Positions 1 to 12,577 of a stretch of DNA of 64,000 nt are shown piece by piece. The DNA comes from Adiantum capillus-veneris. Its lineage: Eukaryota; Streptophyta; Polypodiopsida; Polypodiales; Pteridaceae. The stretch spans positions 83,289,025 to 83,353,024 of the forward strand of contig CM043958.1 in assembly GCA_014529385.2 (NCBI GenBank), written 5' to 3'. Made by a program: the position numbers and the translations under genes. Every line of letters starts with the position of its first letter. Positions within the stretch are counted from its first letter, which is position 1. The notes beneath the pieces are model-generated. The model was not told where the DNA came from. It was given only the letters and a program-made list of their open reading frames with translations, and made no database searches.

Positions 1-513
1 CAGGTATGATGAAATTCAGCCATTAGGCCTATGAAACCATGCTTCTTAGTGCATCAGAAAAATATTCGGGACATGAACAGTGAATTCTGTTTCAGATTCA
101 CGTGCTTGTAACAGTTTAGAAATCAATAAGAATCTCCTTCAAGGGGAGGGGGACCAACCCATTGACCAACCCATCTTCTGGTCCCTAGTGCTGTGTCGAT
201 TTTCTGCTTTGTCTTCTCAATTTTGGGTCGTGCACACTTCCATGAAAAATAGTAAATAAGATATAAAGTTGTAAGAAAATGCTTCCGCTTCGGTGACAAC
301 CACCCTCACATAATAGCATACTGAGCATGAGAAGCTAAAAAATTTACAGTGCTTGGTTAGCAGCCACAAGTATTATATGAAAGAGAAATAAATAACCTGA
401 AACAAGTGGACGGTAATGCCTATTGGTAGGTAAGGAGAAAATTCCAGTTTTCTGACTTTATACATCTAGCAAAGCAACCTGGCTGAGTCAAACTTTACAA
501 TTAAGAAAATAAC
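1..513. other. Intron or flank downstream of the last visible host exon
   Basis: AT-rich sequence with no exon that I can support. It follows the donor site (GTTATT, minus strand) of the exon at 514-588. That exon ends one base into a codon, so at least one more coding exon must lie to the left, outside the window. Confidence 0.5.
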
Positions 514-588
514 CTGGCTGAAACAATCCCAATGCCGCCATTGCCTTTACAGTGTGGAAATTTGTACCTCCAGCGAGCTGCAGAAAGC
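514..588 (-). CDS. LdpA-like: LdpA-like Fe-S protein, last visible exon
   Basis: A 75-bp exon encoding FLQLAGGTNFHTVKAMAALG and a few more residues. The QLAGGTN motif is what I recall as typical of the LdpA C-terminal domain. The acceptor is TTCAAG and the donor GTTATT on the minus strand. It enters with two bases that complete the Gly codon opened by the exon at 2612-2711 (RPPG/FLQ), and it leaves one base into the next codon. This phase match across a 2.0-kb intron is the best evidence that it is a real exon. Confidence 0.82.
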
Positions 589-2611
589 CTTGAATCAAGT
601 CACCATAAGTCAGCACTTCATATTCAAATTTTCCAAATACTCAAATCCCTCACATGCAACAAAGCTACAAAACATTCCAATATAGTGAAGGTACCCTGAT
701 GTGTCAAGAGTAAACAGAAAACTTGATATGCACTGAGCAAGCCAAACAAATTCAAAGCACCAGATGCTATAGAACTTTCCTTGAAGCTCTAAACAGGGGG
801 AGAATGAACCCCGGGAAAACTTACAATTACATTCATCACCATGCGACAAGTACAAAACGAGCATTTTGCCACAAGCCCAGTAAATGAAACTAAAACAAAC
901 AAGAGCAGTAAGCTATGAATCAAAAAGATTGTTTGCATGTTTCTTCAAAGGAGGGGGAAACAGCATGCAGACCAGCAATGCTATAAAATTAGAACAAACA
1001 AGAGCAGTAAGCTATCGCATCAAAAAAATTGTTCACATGCTTGTTCAAAGAGGCAAAAACAGCACGCGTGCCGAAGGCCAGCGATGTTATAGTGCCTCTT
1101 GAGTGGGGTTAAGAAAGAAAGTTGATAGTATTCCTCTCCTGACTTCTGTCATGCCCACATCACTAACTTCAAAGTCCATAGATTGAAGAACCTCAAATTG
1201 CAATATCTACTCATTGCACACCAGTTCTTGGAGATCAAGCCATAGCATTGCCATTCACAATCGAATGCATGCACAAATAGTCAAGAGCATTATCTCCCCC
1301 CAACGAATCCATTTCCCTAGCTTATCTTTCCAAAACGTAGATAACGAATGTGGCACACTCTAGGATTCTTTATTTCGGTAGGAAAGCTCCTAATCTGAGT
1401 TCGTAGTATGCACCTTTGGCAACATCCAGCAGAGTGCTTAGAACAGGGTAAAAAGAGATGATCATGCAAGCAAAACAGCTCCCAAGGAAGCAAATTGTCC
1501 CTCACATTTTTATGGGAGAATCATGAGAAATTACCTTATGTACACTGCAGAATTATGAGGGATCATTACAGCTATTAACTAGGAAAGCATGAAACCGACA
1601 CCTTAAACTCAAGTGCATCCATCAGTAGAGTACCAATCATTGTCAGACGTCATACTGTATTTCTCATGCATTGCTAGCAAAAAATTAAAACTATTGGATT
1701 TTCTGCTCAATCTTTTTAATAATTTCGAAAATTCTCCATGACATGCAGACTCATGTGACTCACCCAAGAGACCCTCAAGATGTATCTAGTGAACCAAGTT
1801 CGCTTCATTTGTTGTCAAGGCTACATGATTTTGTTTTTGCTAAGCCTCGCCATCAATGTACCTGTTTCTTTCAAGCTCATAGAGCAGCACAACAGCTCGA
1901 ACTAAATATGTTTGGCTATTTTACAAGTATGAAATGGAATTTCAGTCCAGTTGCCTTTTCCTGAAAAGCACCAAAAAAGAAATTTTATAATGACGCACGT
2001 CTTATTACATGCCGTCATCTGTGGAACAGACTAACACTGTGTAAAGCTACCATAAACTACACGGGAAGTTCATACGCAGTGTCTCTCACCTATGAACTTG
2101 ATTTTAACGATGTAGAAGCTCCTAAGATACACTCCACTATTTCCCTTAATTCTACAGAAAAAACCACAATTTAAGACACTCTTAAGAGTGGAAAAGGGAC
2201 CTGAAAAAAATAGATTCTGCAGTTTTCTAGCTAGACTATTGTGTTTGAACTTTCATCTGGGACAAGCTGCAAAACACCTCCTCCTCTGGAAAATGTGGAA
2301 AAAGTGGTAATGGCATGTCACTCTAATCAGCTATCATGGAAAGGTCCAAGCTCACAAATATATGCAACAAGCTACTGGTGATGCTCTCCTTTTGAATAAA
2401 TTGCAATTTATAATAGCCACAACAAAAACCATTGATAAACTTGATAGCCACTATATGGCAAAATTTTAGCCATTTTTTAATACTTTGTCCATTATCCTGA
2501 TACAAAAAAGTAGCAAATTTGGCATAAGCACAACTACAGCAGGTACTAAGAATGATTTTAAACATTCACGAAAAGGATCTTGAGTACTAAAGGTCTCTTA
2601 AAGAGGACTAC
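589..2611 (-). other. Intron of the LdpA-like gene (about 2.0 kb)
   Basis: AT-rich intron between the exons at 2612-2711 and 514-588. I see no transposon hallmark or other coding segment in it. A short imperfect duplication occurs around 884-940 and 985-1060 (AAACAAGAGCAGTAAGCTAT in both). Confidence 0.6.
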
Positions 2612-2711
2612 CAGGAGGGCGGTCTGTAAATGCTGCAACTTTAGCAGCAAGTCTTACAGCAGCCTTTGTTGCACCTGCTCCAATGTCACCACTCATAGGT
2701 CGCCCATCCAA
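2612..2711 (-). CDS. LdpA-like: LdpA-like Fe-S protein, exon with the GRPMSGDIG motif
   Basis: A 100-bp exon that starts after CCTGTAG and ends at a GTAGTC donor. It encodes LDGRPMSGDIGAGATKAAVR and then a short stretch ending RPPG. DGRPMSGDIG is a hallmark that I associate with LdpA C-terminal domains. It starts in phase 0 directly after the ...NLWQ end of the exon at 2833-2928, and it ends one base into a Gly codon completed by the exon at 514-588. Confidence 0.85.
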
Positions 2712-2832
2712 CTACAGGCAAACAAAGCTACAAAATTAGTCAATGTAATTCTGAGGTTGCAATGGCGCTGCATTGCCTGACATAAACAAAAGTCTCTTTT
2801 GGTGTGCTACTTGTTCAGATGAATGGACAAAC

Positions 2833-2928
2833 CTGCCAAAGATTCAGAGCTTTTAAAGTCGGTTTCATAACATTATACAAATCCCACATTGTTGCAAGCA
2901 TGTTGTCTCCAACATCTGGCAAGCTTAT
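2833..2928 (-). CDS. LdpA-like: LdpA-like Fe-S protein, exon
   Basis: A 96-bp, 32-codon exon in phase 0 on both sides. It starts ISLPDVGDNMLATM and ends LKALNLWQ. I chose the acceptor GAGTAG, five bases upstream of an alternative AAG, because only that choice keeps phase with the exon at 3660-3729 (LKLIA/ISLPD). The donor is GTTTGT. In cyanobacterial LdpA, as I recall it, the corresponding segment reads VSCPD and leads into LWQ.DGRPMSG. Confidence 0.82.
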
Positions 2929-3659
2929 CTACTCATGAAACATATCGTCACTGTTATTTCCTTGCTCGTAAAGGAACCAGCGATGGTAATAAGCAACAAA
3001 ATAACACTGTTAAGAGAGCAAAAGGACCCACAAATAGAATTGTATGGCAAGATACTCTTGCAAACTGACTTATTTACATAATGCATGCACCCTAAGAGAA
3101 ACTGTCTAGAGGGAAGATAGGCAAAGGGTTCTCCATAATAAGTTTGCAAGACGAGCTGAACTAATAATGCTTGTGGTAAATATCACAATTCCACTTTTAG
3201 CTCTGGCTATATGGGCTAAGTAGCTCCTCAATGGGAAGAAGAACCTCCTCGATATGCATGTGAGCGAGCAAGCTGCCTCCCGCATCCTATCTTTGTCTTA
3301 TTTTTTGGAAAGTCAAAAACGATACTAAAATCTCTAGACTGGCAATTTGTGCCTACATCAGACTGTCGCATTTTTGCACATGCCATTTTGCTCCTTTAGG
3401 TTTCTATTCCACTGCAGATGCATATTGGTTCAGCCTTACCCTGATAGCAATGCATAGTATGGCCTTTTTTGTGCTACACAAGAGTTCATTGTTTTCCTGC
3501 ACTTGCTAGACTAGTAAAGGGCAGTATGTACAATCTGTTTCTGTTTGGCCTGATTAAAAATGCCCTCCACAGCTATTTCTCAAACCTAGCATGCTAAATT
3601 GACCACCCCATATAACAACGCAAGACTGCTCAACTTCCATTAAAAAAAATCCAACTTAC
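2929..3659 (-). other. Intron of the LdpA-like gene (about 0.7 kb)
   Basis: Non-coding intron between the exons at 3660-3729 and 2833-2928. I see no further feature in it. Confidence 0.6.
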
Positions 3660-3729
3660 TGCGATAAGTTTAAGACACTCAGTAGAGCCTTCGAGGGACT
3701 GCCATAGATTTCTGAAGGCTTCCATATGT
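3660..3729 (-). CDS. LdpA-like: LdpA-like Fe-S protein, first exon after the giant intron
   Basis: A 70-bp exon encoding HMEAFRNLWQSLEG and ending LKLIA. The acceptor is a good polypyrimidine site (TTTTTCTACAG) and the donor is GTAAGT. Its first base completes the Arg codon opened at the end of the exon at 39812-39902 (EIHTNA-R-HMEAF). The two halves of one conserved stretch are therefore about 36 kb apart. Confidence 0.85.
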
Positions 3730-4479
3730 CTGTAGAAAAAGTTAAGAGCAACTCAGAAGAATACAGCTTAAACAAAACCAAAAAGTGTGCAACAGTTCCA
3801 ATCATCGATCAGATTTTTAACTTTGTATAAGTGTAGTTCCCAAACACACACTGAGGGTCATATACTCTAAAGGACCTCAGCCAGAAGAAAGAACAGACAA
3901 GAGGCCTGGATTCATACGAAGAAGAACCATAGAAAAGAAATCAAATGATAAGTTCATTAATGTTGCCTTCAGAAGACCAGTCACTTCAAACTCCCAAGAT
4001 GAAACTCCAAGTGATCTCAAGGAGATAAAAATGCTGGTTTCCCCATTTTTCTTTGTTTTGTCAGAGCTATAAGTATAAATATGTACCCCATGATATATAT
4101 CGTATCAAAGCTCAAACTTCAAACTCACAGCTATACAAGCAACACTATCTTGAATAGCAGCCTCCACCTAAAACTCTTGCTTATTTTGCCTTGGCACCCG
4201 AAAAAACATTTTAGAGGCTACAAAAAATTGTGCCTTTCAGCAGAAGGATATCTCCATGCTAGGGGGTTGTCCATCAAACATACAAAACAAAATAGAAATT
4301 TCTTTCAAATCCTAAAACTACGAGTGACTTGATTGTACCCAAAAATTCCCACCTATTACTTTTGCCATGGCACCCAAAGACCAAGCACTATTGCTTGCCA
4401 GTTTGGAAAGAGAGCCAAAGTTGCTTTCCTCCATTGTAACCATGCAAGCAAAAATCTATTTGTACCCCAATATGACAAA
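3730..4479. other. AT-rich intron sequence, nothing recognised
   Basis: No transposon or coding signature before the solo LTR. This is probably ancestral intron sequence. Confidence 0.5.
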
Positions 4480-4484
4480 GCCAG
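4480..4484 (+). repeat. Target site duplication (left) of the solo LTR
   Basis: GCCAG, repeated exactly at 5723-5727 on the other side of the solo LTR. Confidence 0.85.
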
Positions 4485-5722
4485 TGTCACGTGACACATC
4501 CAACCCTATGTGTCCGTGGACAAGCTACAGCATGACCAGGGTTCAGTCACTCAAGTCAGTCTAGAACAGGAAGTGATATGGCACTTTTGTGAGTCTGTTC
4601 GCAGACCGTGCATGACCAGTCACTTAGATTAGATGCATATCCTCCGGTTGCACACAGCATGATCATAAGCATTCCCATCAGAATCCATCAGGGGAATTTT
4701 CCAGTGCATTAAACCTATTTTCCCTATTTTTGACATTTTTCACTTATTTATTAAGTGACTTTTGTTGGAAACTAGGTAGGGCAATTTTGCTAACATAATA
4801 TATAAGCAAACCAGAGTTAGCACTTCCTGGCAGAAGAGGTAGTAGGAGCACCTTGCTCAACAGGCAACTTCTCAGCAAGACCAACCCCCACAACAACTCT
4901 GGCGTTTTCTCTCACCAGAAGGCCTAGGTTTTTGCATCAGATCAGCCAGTGTTTTTGCACTTGCAGATTCCCGGCAGTAGACAACAGATCAGCCCTAGCG
5001 TTAGCAGATTTCCCCGAAACAGCAGATCAGCCCTAGCGTTAGCAGTTTCATCAGCAAGGACAGATTTCAGCCCCTAGCGTTTTTGGTTTGCAGATCAACC
5101 TCAACGTTTTTGCAGATCTTCGCGACAGAATCAGCCCGAGAACCAGCGTTTTCAGTTTTCAGCCCTTAGACACAGCAGAACAAGTCCCGAACCTCGCATA
5201 TCTCACCTTCCCGCAGCAGATCCTCGCCGCACGGTCAGATCCATCGAAGTTTGCAGTTTCAGCCCGGAAAACGCAGATTTCAGCATCTACGTTTTCAGTG
5301 CATCTTCGTCATCGACATCATCACCGACATAGAGTGAGAATTCAGCAGATAAAGATTTGCAGATTTCAGCACTTAGCATTTTCAGATTTCAGCCCGTCTC
5401 ATTGTCATCCTCATCGTCGTCGACATCGTCATGAAGTCCAAGCATTGTAGAGATTTGTGCAATCATAAGTGACCGCTCTTGCCATAGAGCGTGGGGCCTT
5501 TGGAGGAGGGTTTGACAACATTCTGGTGTCGTATTCTTCTCTTTCTATCTCTTAGTCTCAGCACCTTCATTCACAGTGTTTATCCACTTTGTTTGTGTCT
5601 ATTGCACTCTCACACTAAAGGAACGGAAGGCTCTCCCTTCCGTAAGTAAAAGGAACCCTTGAGCACAATTCGGAGCACTCATCTTGAGCAAAGTTCAACA
5701 TTCACTTCCGCTGCACCTTACA
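4485..5722 (+). mobile_element. Solo LTR of the element A (Ty3/gypsy) family
   Basis: A 1,238-bp LTR that begins TGTCACGTGACACATCC and ends CTGCACCTTACA. It is flanked by perfect 5-bp GCCAG repeats and has no internal region. It matches, in the opposite orientation, the LTRs of element A at 13365-14558 and 35930-37080, including the run of AAAACGC-type motifs and the stretch CTTACGGAAGG in reverse complement. A solo LTR normally arises when the two LTRs of one insertion recombine. Confidence 0.88.
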
Positions 5723-8700
5723 GCCAGAGGGGGGTCATGTGTGAATGTGAACGAAGAGTGTGTAAAAGTGCGTGCGTTGGGTGTGCACGTGCACATGCAT
5801 TCTTGCTTATGATGTGTGTGTGCACGTGCGCTCCCATGTAAGTGGTTTTTTTTTTGGGGGGCAGATAAAGTGGGCCTTGAACCCTTAATATTACTTGCAA
5901 GATTACGAAAAGCCCATAGGCACCACAGATAACCTGGCTGGTAGTGAAAAACCCTTAGGATATGCCATGATTACAAAACTAAAGGGGAAAAACAACCAGT
6001 GATACAGGGAATAAACTAGGGAGATACACCAAGGGCTGGAAACAAGGGAGCAGGGGAAGACTGTAGAATAAAGTTGTAGAAGAAACAGACCAATGGCCAC
6101 CCACACTGTTGGCACTCATAAGCAATCAAAAACTCCACCAGGGGATCTCTTGAATCAGACTCCCAATCTCCAAGGCCAACAGGCACATCCCAACAAATGA
6201 ATGCACTCCACCACATAGTAGCCCTACATCCAAAGATCCAGAGAGCAGAGGAGAGAAAAGTGTCACAAAACAAGAGCGCATAACAATATAAAATAGACTC
6301 AGATAATTAGAATATATCACTTACTATTGAAGCTAGTGGATCTATATAACCTAACCTCACCGTTGCTTACCCTACCCGCAACCCTCACCTTGCGTGTTGT
6401 ATGGCAGCAACAGAAAGATGGTACACACATGACCACTACAAGCATGCAGTAACTTGCATTTGTTCTGCTTAATACTTTACATATAAAAGCCATGGCAGTG
6501 ATACGGCGTACCCGGAAAATTACGTGCACCCTTTCCTCGGGTTGCACCTCTTCTAGTGGCAGGCCATTGTGATCGAACACTTTCCCTGCGGTAGGAGCGC
6601 ACCCCTTGGGCAACAGATTACCTGGCAATGCTCACATCCCTTGCCGACGGGACATGGCTCTTTTGCGCACCCCTTCCAAAACACAGAATCGCTGGGCTGA
6701 ATTTCCCTCTTTGTGCTGGCTTCCTTTCGCTGGCTGTTTTTACGTACGCAAATAAGCAGCGCAGCCCTTCTAAATCTCAGCCAAAGGTTTTAATTACAAA
6801 GTCGCCAGCCAGCTTTACCTACTCCCAATGTGAACACACCTTTCTGGTGCACCTCTTCAATAAATAAACCTTATGTAACCAAACACAATGTCAGCCAGCA
6901 AGCGATTCAAACTTTTGTACGCTGCCCCTTCCCCCTTTTCTTTCATCGCTGGCTCTCTGGTCTCCTTTTTGCGCGCATGACATTTTGCAATCATGGCAAA
7001 CGACGAGTTTTGGGTGCCCATTCCTTATCTTTCATACATGAAGGAGATACCCGACACTGTTTTCCCCGAATATCCTACCACACTCTAAGTGATAATTATC
7101 TTGGATACTCCGGAACCACTTCCATTGCCCGAACCGGTTCCAGTTCCCGTTCCTGTTCTACCCACTCCAAAAACGGAACCCACTCCAAAACAGTTCCTGT
7201 TCTCGAAGTATCAGTTCGTGAGCTTATTCCAAGTTATCAGTTACTTTCTCTAAGCAATCAGCATGGTTGAATCACAAGATGGCAACAACTCTATTCCACC
7301 CAAGGACCCGATAGCAGTTCTCAAGAGCAGATGGCAGCACTTTCCACGAGCCTCGCATCACTTCACACTCGCTTGGAGCAGATGCAGACGCAAACCTCTT
7401 CTCGGAGTCATACTACTACTTCTCGGACTACAGATGCTGCTTCTGCGCCATCTTCTTCCAAAGCTTCAGTGGTCGACCTGGAAGAGCCGCTCAAACCAAA
7501 GGTTTTCCAACCCAAATTTTCTCACCCAAAGCATAGTTTCTCCGAGACAACTAGACACAAAGTACCTTCGTGCGAGCAGTAAAAGTCTCAGCATGAATAT
7601 TCTTGGAAATGCTACAGTTCTAAGCGATGTACTTCTTATTGGAATTATCAGCAACAAAAGCAGCGACATGAAGCTTTCAAAGGATCTCATCTTGAAAAGA
7701 AATCAGCAATATCAAGATGGGCTTACTTAGTGGCACATATATCCAGCCCTAGTAGAGTACTCGGTCGTGAATGTCGCAACGCTCGACAAGTTCCCCCTCG
7801 CAAGCCATGCCCTACATTTAAGTCCTTCTTGAAGATTTACTGATCCTTGTTTAAGTCTTTGTTGAAGATTTACTGATCCTTTCCTTGTGCAAGAGGATCC
7901 TTTAGACGTCTAAGACGCAACAGCTCCCTCAACCTCCCCCTTCTCAATTGGAAGCCTTAATACCCACTGAAACAATTGAAGATTCATAAGATTCTGGTTC
8001 TTGTGTGACATCCAACAAGCATATAACCCCTTCTTTGGCCGTGATCCAGGCAAAACCATTCGCCTCACGTGTGTAATGTGCAACTAAAAATATCTATCTC
8101 ACTCTTAATGCTTTTGATGTGTGGAACAATGTACATAGTGTGATATATGCGAAAATGATGCCATGGTTGTAGACATGTACATACCTTGTCCGGCAGGCGA
8201 GACCGGGGACGTGGGACCCTTGCATGTTTTACCACATTAAAGCATGCCTAATTTGCTTTAGGAATGTACAAATGTCAAGTGTTTCAAAGTGGCACGCTCA
8301 TTTTGCCTAGAAAGTTCAATGTGGGCTATCTTGGCCAAAAATAGCAGGTTTCATATGCAGACGTAAATGATGTTTCCAAAATGCTTGCCAAGTGGAAAAA
8401 TGAGGTTCAACATGAAATTTGAGCCCGATGGGATTTTTCCACAAATATAGGGATTTTTTCCAACTTGTTTGGGCATTTTACGGAAAAAAAGGGACATTTT
8501 TGGGCTAAAAATGACCATAAAATGATTAAAAATAGCGAAAAATGGCTCAAAATGCTACATCAACGAGATGTCGTCGTTGCTCAAACTGAGAGGGAAATTT
8601 TAGAGCCAAGAATGAGCTCATTGAGGCATATAAGAAAGGAGATATAGCCATTGCAATCCAGGGTGCCAGTGCAGTCCCGTGTTGCTTTCACTACATAACG

Positions 8701-9021
8701 AGGCTGTGAGGCCACCAATTAGGGTTTCCCCTCTGTAAATAACCACTTGGGCTTCTTGAATGAAGTTCTGAAGCTTCCATGAAATGGTCACAATGAAGAA
8801 TCGAAGCGTCAATTTAGGGTTTTTAGCACAGCATTTGTGCAATTGGGAGCAAGGCTACACCTAATCTTCATACACAGAAGAGTTTTAAGTTGATCTTTGT
8901 TCTTTTCCAAAATGAAGCTTTCATGGCTGGAGTTTTGTTCTTTTTGAGTGTGTTTTTAGCTTCAAATCATCTACGCCTTGCTTGATTTTGCTACGAATCC
9001 TCAATCAGGGCCCTACGCTTT
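5723..9021. other. Unassigned intron DNA with decayed coding-like patches
   Basis: It starts with the right-hand GCCAG of the solo LTR (5723-5727). Next comes a GT-rich stretch with GTGCACGTGCAC palindromes (about 5780-5830). Around 5900-6330 there is minus-strand sequence that may be a LINE 3' end. At 7095-7230 the plus strand reads as a Pro-Val-Glu repeat (PEPVPVPVPV) with a serine/threonine-rich patch after it (about 7270-7580). Every frame is broken and I cannot assign a family. Between 7830 and 9021 I see nothing recognisable. Confidence 0.4.
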
Positions 9022-9840
9022 CCTAGCTGCACTGCGCACTTCTTGGCACCGGGCTAATTGAGTGTCGCGCCCTGACCAAAGAAAGTTCAGAATCAGCCTC
9101 TCTAACTGGCTGATACAAGAGCTCGAGAAGATCCAACAAGATCTGATGTAACACATAGTAGCCAACCTGGTTGGCCACTACAACTCTGTCTGCCAAAGAG
9201 AACCGTGCCCAACTCCAATGTAGCAACTTCCTCCTGAAGGACGGGAGGAGAGAAGCAGTCTCTGCTACTTAGGGGACAAGTCCAAGCCAACCTAACAACC
9301 AAAGTAGCGAACTACAGTCCCTTGGGGAATCCATCTGAAACCCTCGCCTGGCGACCAATCAGGTGTAGGAGCACTGCCAACCCAAAAAGCAACTGTCTTC
9401 CTCCAATTGATCAGTGCACCTAATGCACACAAACCTCACTAATGCTGTCAGGCATCTCGCCAGTGTGCAAACCGTACTGGAATGCACTGCAAAGATCTGA
9501 ACCAAGCAAGTCACAGTACTCGCATGGCGTGACCCCACTATCTCAAAAGAATCCCAGTAACTCTATCACCCACCTGGGTCCACTAATATACCTGTCGATG
9601 GAAGGCAAACTCATGATGCCGCTCCTCAATGCTAGTCGACTCCTACCTAGCCTGCTGCATCTGCTCCTCCAACCACGGACTGTCTGGATGCTGCTCCTGC
9701 ATCCTCTATAAGGAAACATTGCCCCGTCGAAGATGCTTCTCCTCCTCCGTAGCTGCAGCCAAGCGAGCTGCAGACTCCTAAAGGAAGAAGCGATTAAGCT
9801 CTGGCAGTCCAGAGGCCACTCTACCAGCAGGGGTGTCCTG
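9022..9840 (-). pseudogene. LINE D reverse transcriptase remnants
   Basis: The minus strand at about 9840-9420 corresponds to the RT N-terminal region of LINE C near 22250-23010. That at 9360-9022 corresponds to the RT C-terminal part near 23720-24070. The catalytic core between them is deleted and the frames are broken. Confidence 0.65.
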
Positions 9841-9887
9841 CATGTCCAAACTCTTTGTCCAAAGTGTCTCCACTCGCTCTCTAAGCT

Positions 9888-10690
9888 CTAGATCCAGCAA
9901 GATCCTCTCGGGGATGCGTAGCATCGCACCCTCCTCTGTATGTCTGTCACAGTGAGAATCACTGGCGTGTGGTCGGAAAAAGTAGTCCCTGTCAGGATGC
10001 AAACAGATCCCCCCATGTCACAAATGTGGTCACTAGCGTAGAAGCGATCTATCTGAGATAGATTCATTCCTCCTACCCTGCGGTCGAAGTGAGAAGAAGA
10101 CAGGCTGTCTGGGGGTCTCACAAAACCTAAGTGCTGCCAAACATCAGAAACCCTCATAGTCATACATAACCACTCCCAAGCTGCCAACTCAGCCCCGTAC
10201 ATCGTAGCATGGCCACCTCCAATCCTGTCAGAGGGGTCCTCCAAGTTGAAGTTCCCTCCAACACACCATTGCTCTACATGTGGTAAAGACTCAACAACAT
10301 GAGACCAAAACTCTGCTCGTGCACTTGCCACATTGGGCGCATATATGTTCAGGAAACCCATGAGGCATCCCTGAACCTGCATAGTAATCCACTGAGCTCT
10401 GCCTGGCACAATAATACCTCTGCCCACAATGGCCTGCTGCCAAGAATCCGCAATAGTCATACATACCCCTCCATGGATACCTCCAATTCAAATACAGCTG
10501 ACCAATACGTCTCATAGCAACCACGCAAAATCTGACCACATCGTCTAATGCGGCTCTAACATAGATGATGCTCCTGTAGCATAAGAATATCAATCTCACC
10601 ACCCACAAGGCATCATTGAAGCTCCCGACGCAACCGACCCCTCTGACGTTGAAACTCGGGCCCTCTTAATCCCTGCACATTCCATGAGAC
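9888..10690 (-). pseudogene. LINE D ORF2 endonuclease domain (APE-like), frameshifted start
   Basis: Encodes a target-cleaving endonuclease of the exonuclease/endonuclease/phosphatase fold. Visible motifs are GFLNIYAPNVASARAEFW, GGNFNLEDPSDRIGGG (the usual GGDFN has become GGNFN), NLSQIDRFYAS and FSDHTPVILTV. The longest open stretch is 10460-9888. Upstream, the start corresponding to MRIVSWNVQGL in LINE C has lost one base, which shifts the frame. Confidence 0.8.
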
Positions 10691-10743
10691 GATCTCATGG
10701 AGTCGATGAGAAAAAACAGATGTTGCCATAGCAGCCAACCTCG

Positions 10744-12577
10744 CTATCTTTGAGGTCGGTTGGATGGGGAGTGATCCGCATCCGAGCGACCTCTAGACAA
10801 GCGCGTCTGAAGTGACTGTCCTACCCAGGCCCAGGCCGACGAGTAGCCCATAGGGGCTACATCTTCTGTCCACGAATACTCATGTACAAATACATAGCAA
10901 GAGGGGCTCTGAGTATCAGCGAACAAATGCACCACGATGTGTCTGCAACCTGCTGCATCCGGTGGCGTCACACTGAACTTAGGCTAAAGGCCAAAGTGTT
11001 TGTACCAGATCTGTCCCCAGTGTGGTGTGAGAACTTAGTGGCCTAGACCTGGAGCCAGTGAGGAACTGTGTGCAGGGTCCACTTTGTAGGATCCCTGCCG
11101 CATAATGGAAAGGAGAAACCTATTGCTCTATCCAGATCCTGAGTGCCTCGGGCTGTTAGAAAGAGGAGGTGGACTCGAAAGCAAGCATCTTCCAGGTCGG
11201 GAGAAGAATCGCCTAAGAAGCGTGTGAAGCTGTAATCAAAGAAGTCCCATTGTCTACGAATGTCAAAACTGATCAACCCTCAAGGGACTGTTGCAAAAGG
11301 AGAGGTCTGAACCAAAAGTGGCCACCTCAGATGGGGTTGTCCCTCTCGAGCCATGCGACTCGTAGCGAAAGCACCACCAAGAGATCGTCTCGCTGCAGAT
11401 GTGTGTCCAGTCCCTTGCATCTGAGAAGGAGTGAGGGATGGGTCGGGAGATGAGGCTGAGGGCCCCACCGGGGAGAGAGGAAGAGCAGGAGGTGGGGGTG
11501 GGGGTGAGGGTGAGGAGGGGGAGGCAGAGGAGGCGGAACAAAGGCGTCTAAGGATGGAGGGAGTGGAGGCGGTGGAGGCGGTGGGGGCGACGGAGCTGAG
11601 GTGGAGGGAGCCTCCTCAGAGGGGGGCTGCTAAAGGAGGTCAAAACGGTTCCCTGTTGAAACCCAATGCTACTGAGCTGCAAGAGGTCAGTCACCAAGAG
11701 GAGCAATGTGGCGAGCCCGTCCCTGTCGGCTACGGCCAGCAGGCACCTGCTATCAACCATCAGTTGGTTGATCGCTGGCCTCTGTCGAGATACCAACCTG
11801 TGTGTCTTGGGTATCTATCTGTTGGGCCTACTCAGTCTTGGGAGGCTGCTAGGCATTGTGGGTCGAGATCTCCTACGAGGACAGGCCTTCGCTATGTGGC
11901 CCATCTGTCTACAAATGAAACACTAGTCCGGGAGACCCGAATACTCCACACTCTGTCTGATCCAACCTTCACTCACCCGAGGCAACAGTACCACCTTCAG
12001 GAGGGAGTGTGTCTTGAACAAAAACCCGCACAGTAGGCAAGCCTCCGGCCTTGGCCACAACTGAAGCTGCGGTGTGCAGTGACTCCAGAACTGTCCCGAA
12101 CATGGAACCAATCCTGGGAAGTAAAGAGAGATACTCTCTCCTCTGGCCTAGGAAGCAAACCGAAATAGACAAGTGGGCCTCCTCCTCAAGCACATCTGTA
12201 GTAGGGTCGAAACCATGATCCCATCGTCTGAAGTAAGCTCGAGCTGCTCGAATGCCGAGCAAGCTCATCGATATCACCTTGGCCGTCATCTCTGGAGACT
12301 CGAACTCTATCTAGTAATACCCTCATCCAAGGATCTGGACATTAGTAATCTTGCCCACATCGGAGAGGAGTCGGGCCTGAAGTAAATCCCAAACCTCGCC
12401 TCGACTGGGTCGAGTACCAATGATCTTGCAAATAACCTAGGTGGCTTGCAAGTGTTCCACCTCGGCTATCAAGCTCGCTTGCTCTTCTGGCAAAAGAGCA
12501 AGTCGAAGGGTCGGCTCCGCGGTTTTGGGCGAGGGGGCTTCTATGGAGTCCCTCTGAGGTGGACCAGAAGCCGCCAT
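10744..12577 (-). pseudogene. LINE D ORF1 (DUF4283-like RNA-binding protein), broken
   Basis: Starts MAASGPPQRDSIEAPSPK (ATG at 12577-12575), close to the LINE C ORF1 start METHALPQRDSLEAPSP. Later segments include SFDIRRQWDFFDY (near 11265) and PPDAAGCRHIVVHLFADTQ (near 10960), both matched by LINE C at 21230-21754. It is split over several frames. ORF1 of plant LINEs packages the element RNA. No zinc knuckle is visible here. Confidence 0.65.

Noticed and set aside
2921-2928. Alternative acceptor at 2923 (ATAAG) for the exon at 2833-2928
   Set aside because: It would put the exon out of phase with the upstream exon. The GAGTAG acceptor keeps the frame and gives the expected LIA-ISLPD join.
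5780-5830. GTGCACGTGCAC palindromes as G-box or light-response promoter
   Set aside because: They lie in a GT-rich low-complexity stretch deep in an intron with no nearby transcription start.
5900-6330. Possible LINE 3' end on the minus strand (ending VVPMGFS, like GCSPMGSFIN of LINE C)
   Set aside because: The resemblance is limited to a few residues and there is no A-tail or target duplication.
7095-7580. Pro-Val-Glu repeat followed by a Ser/Thr-rich open stretch, possible gag or cell-wall protein
   Set aside because: The frame is broken on both sides and no conserved domain is visible. It is low-complexity sequence only.
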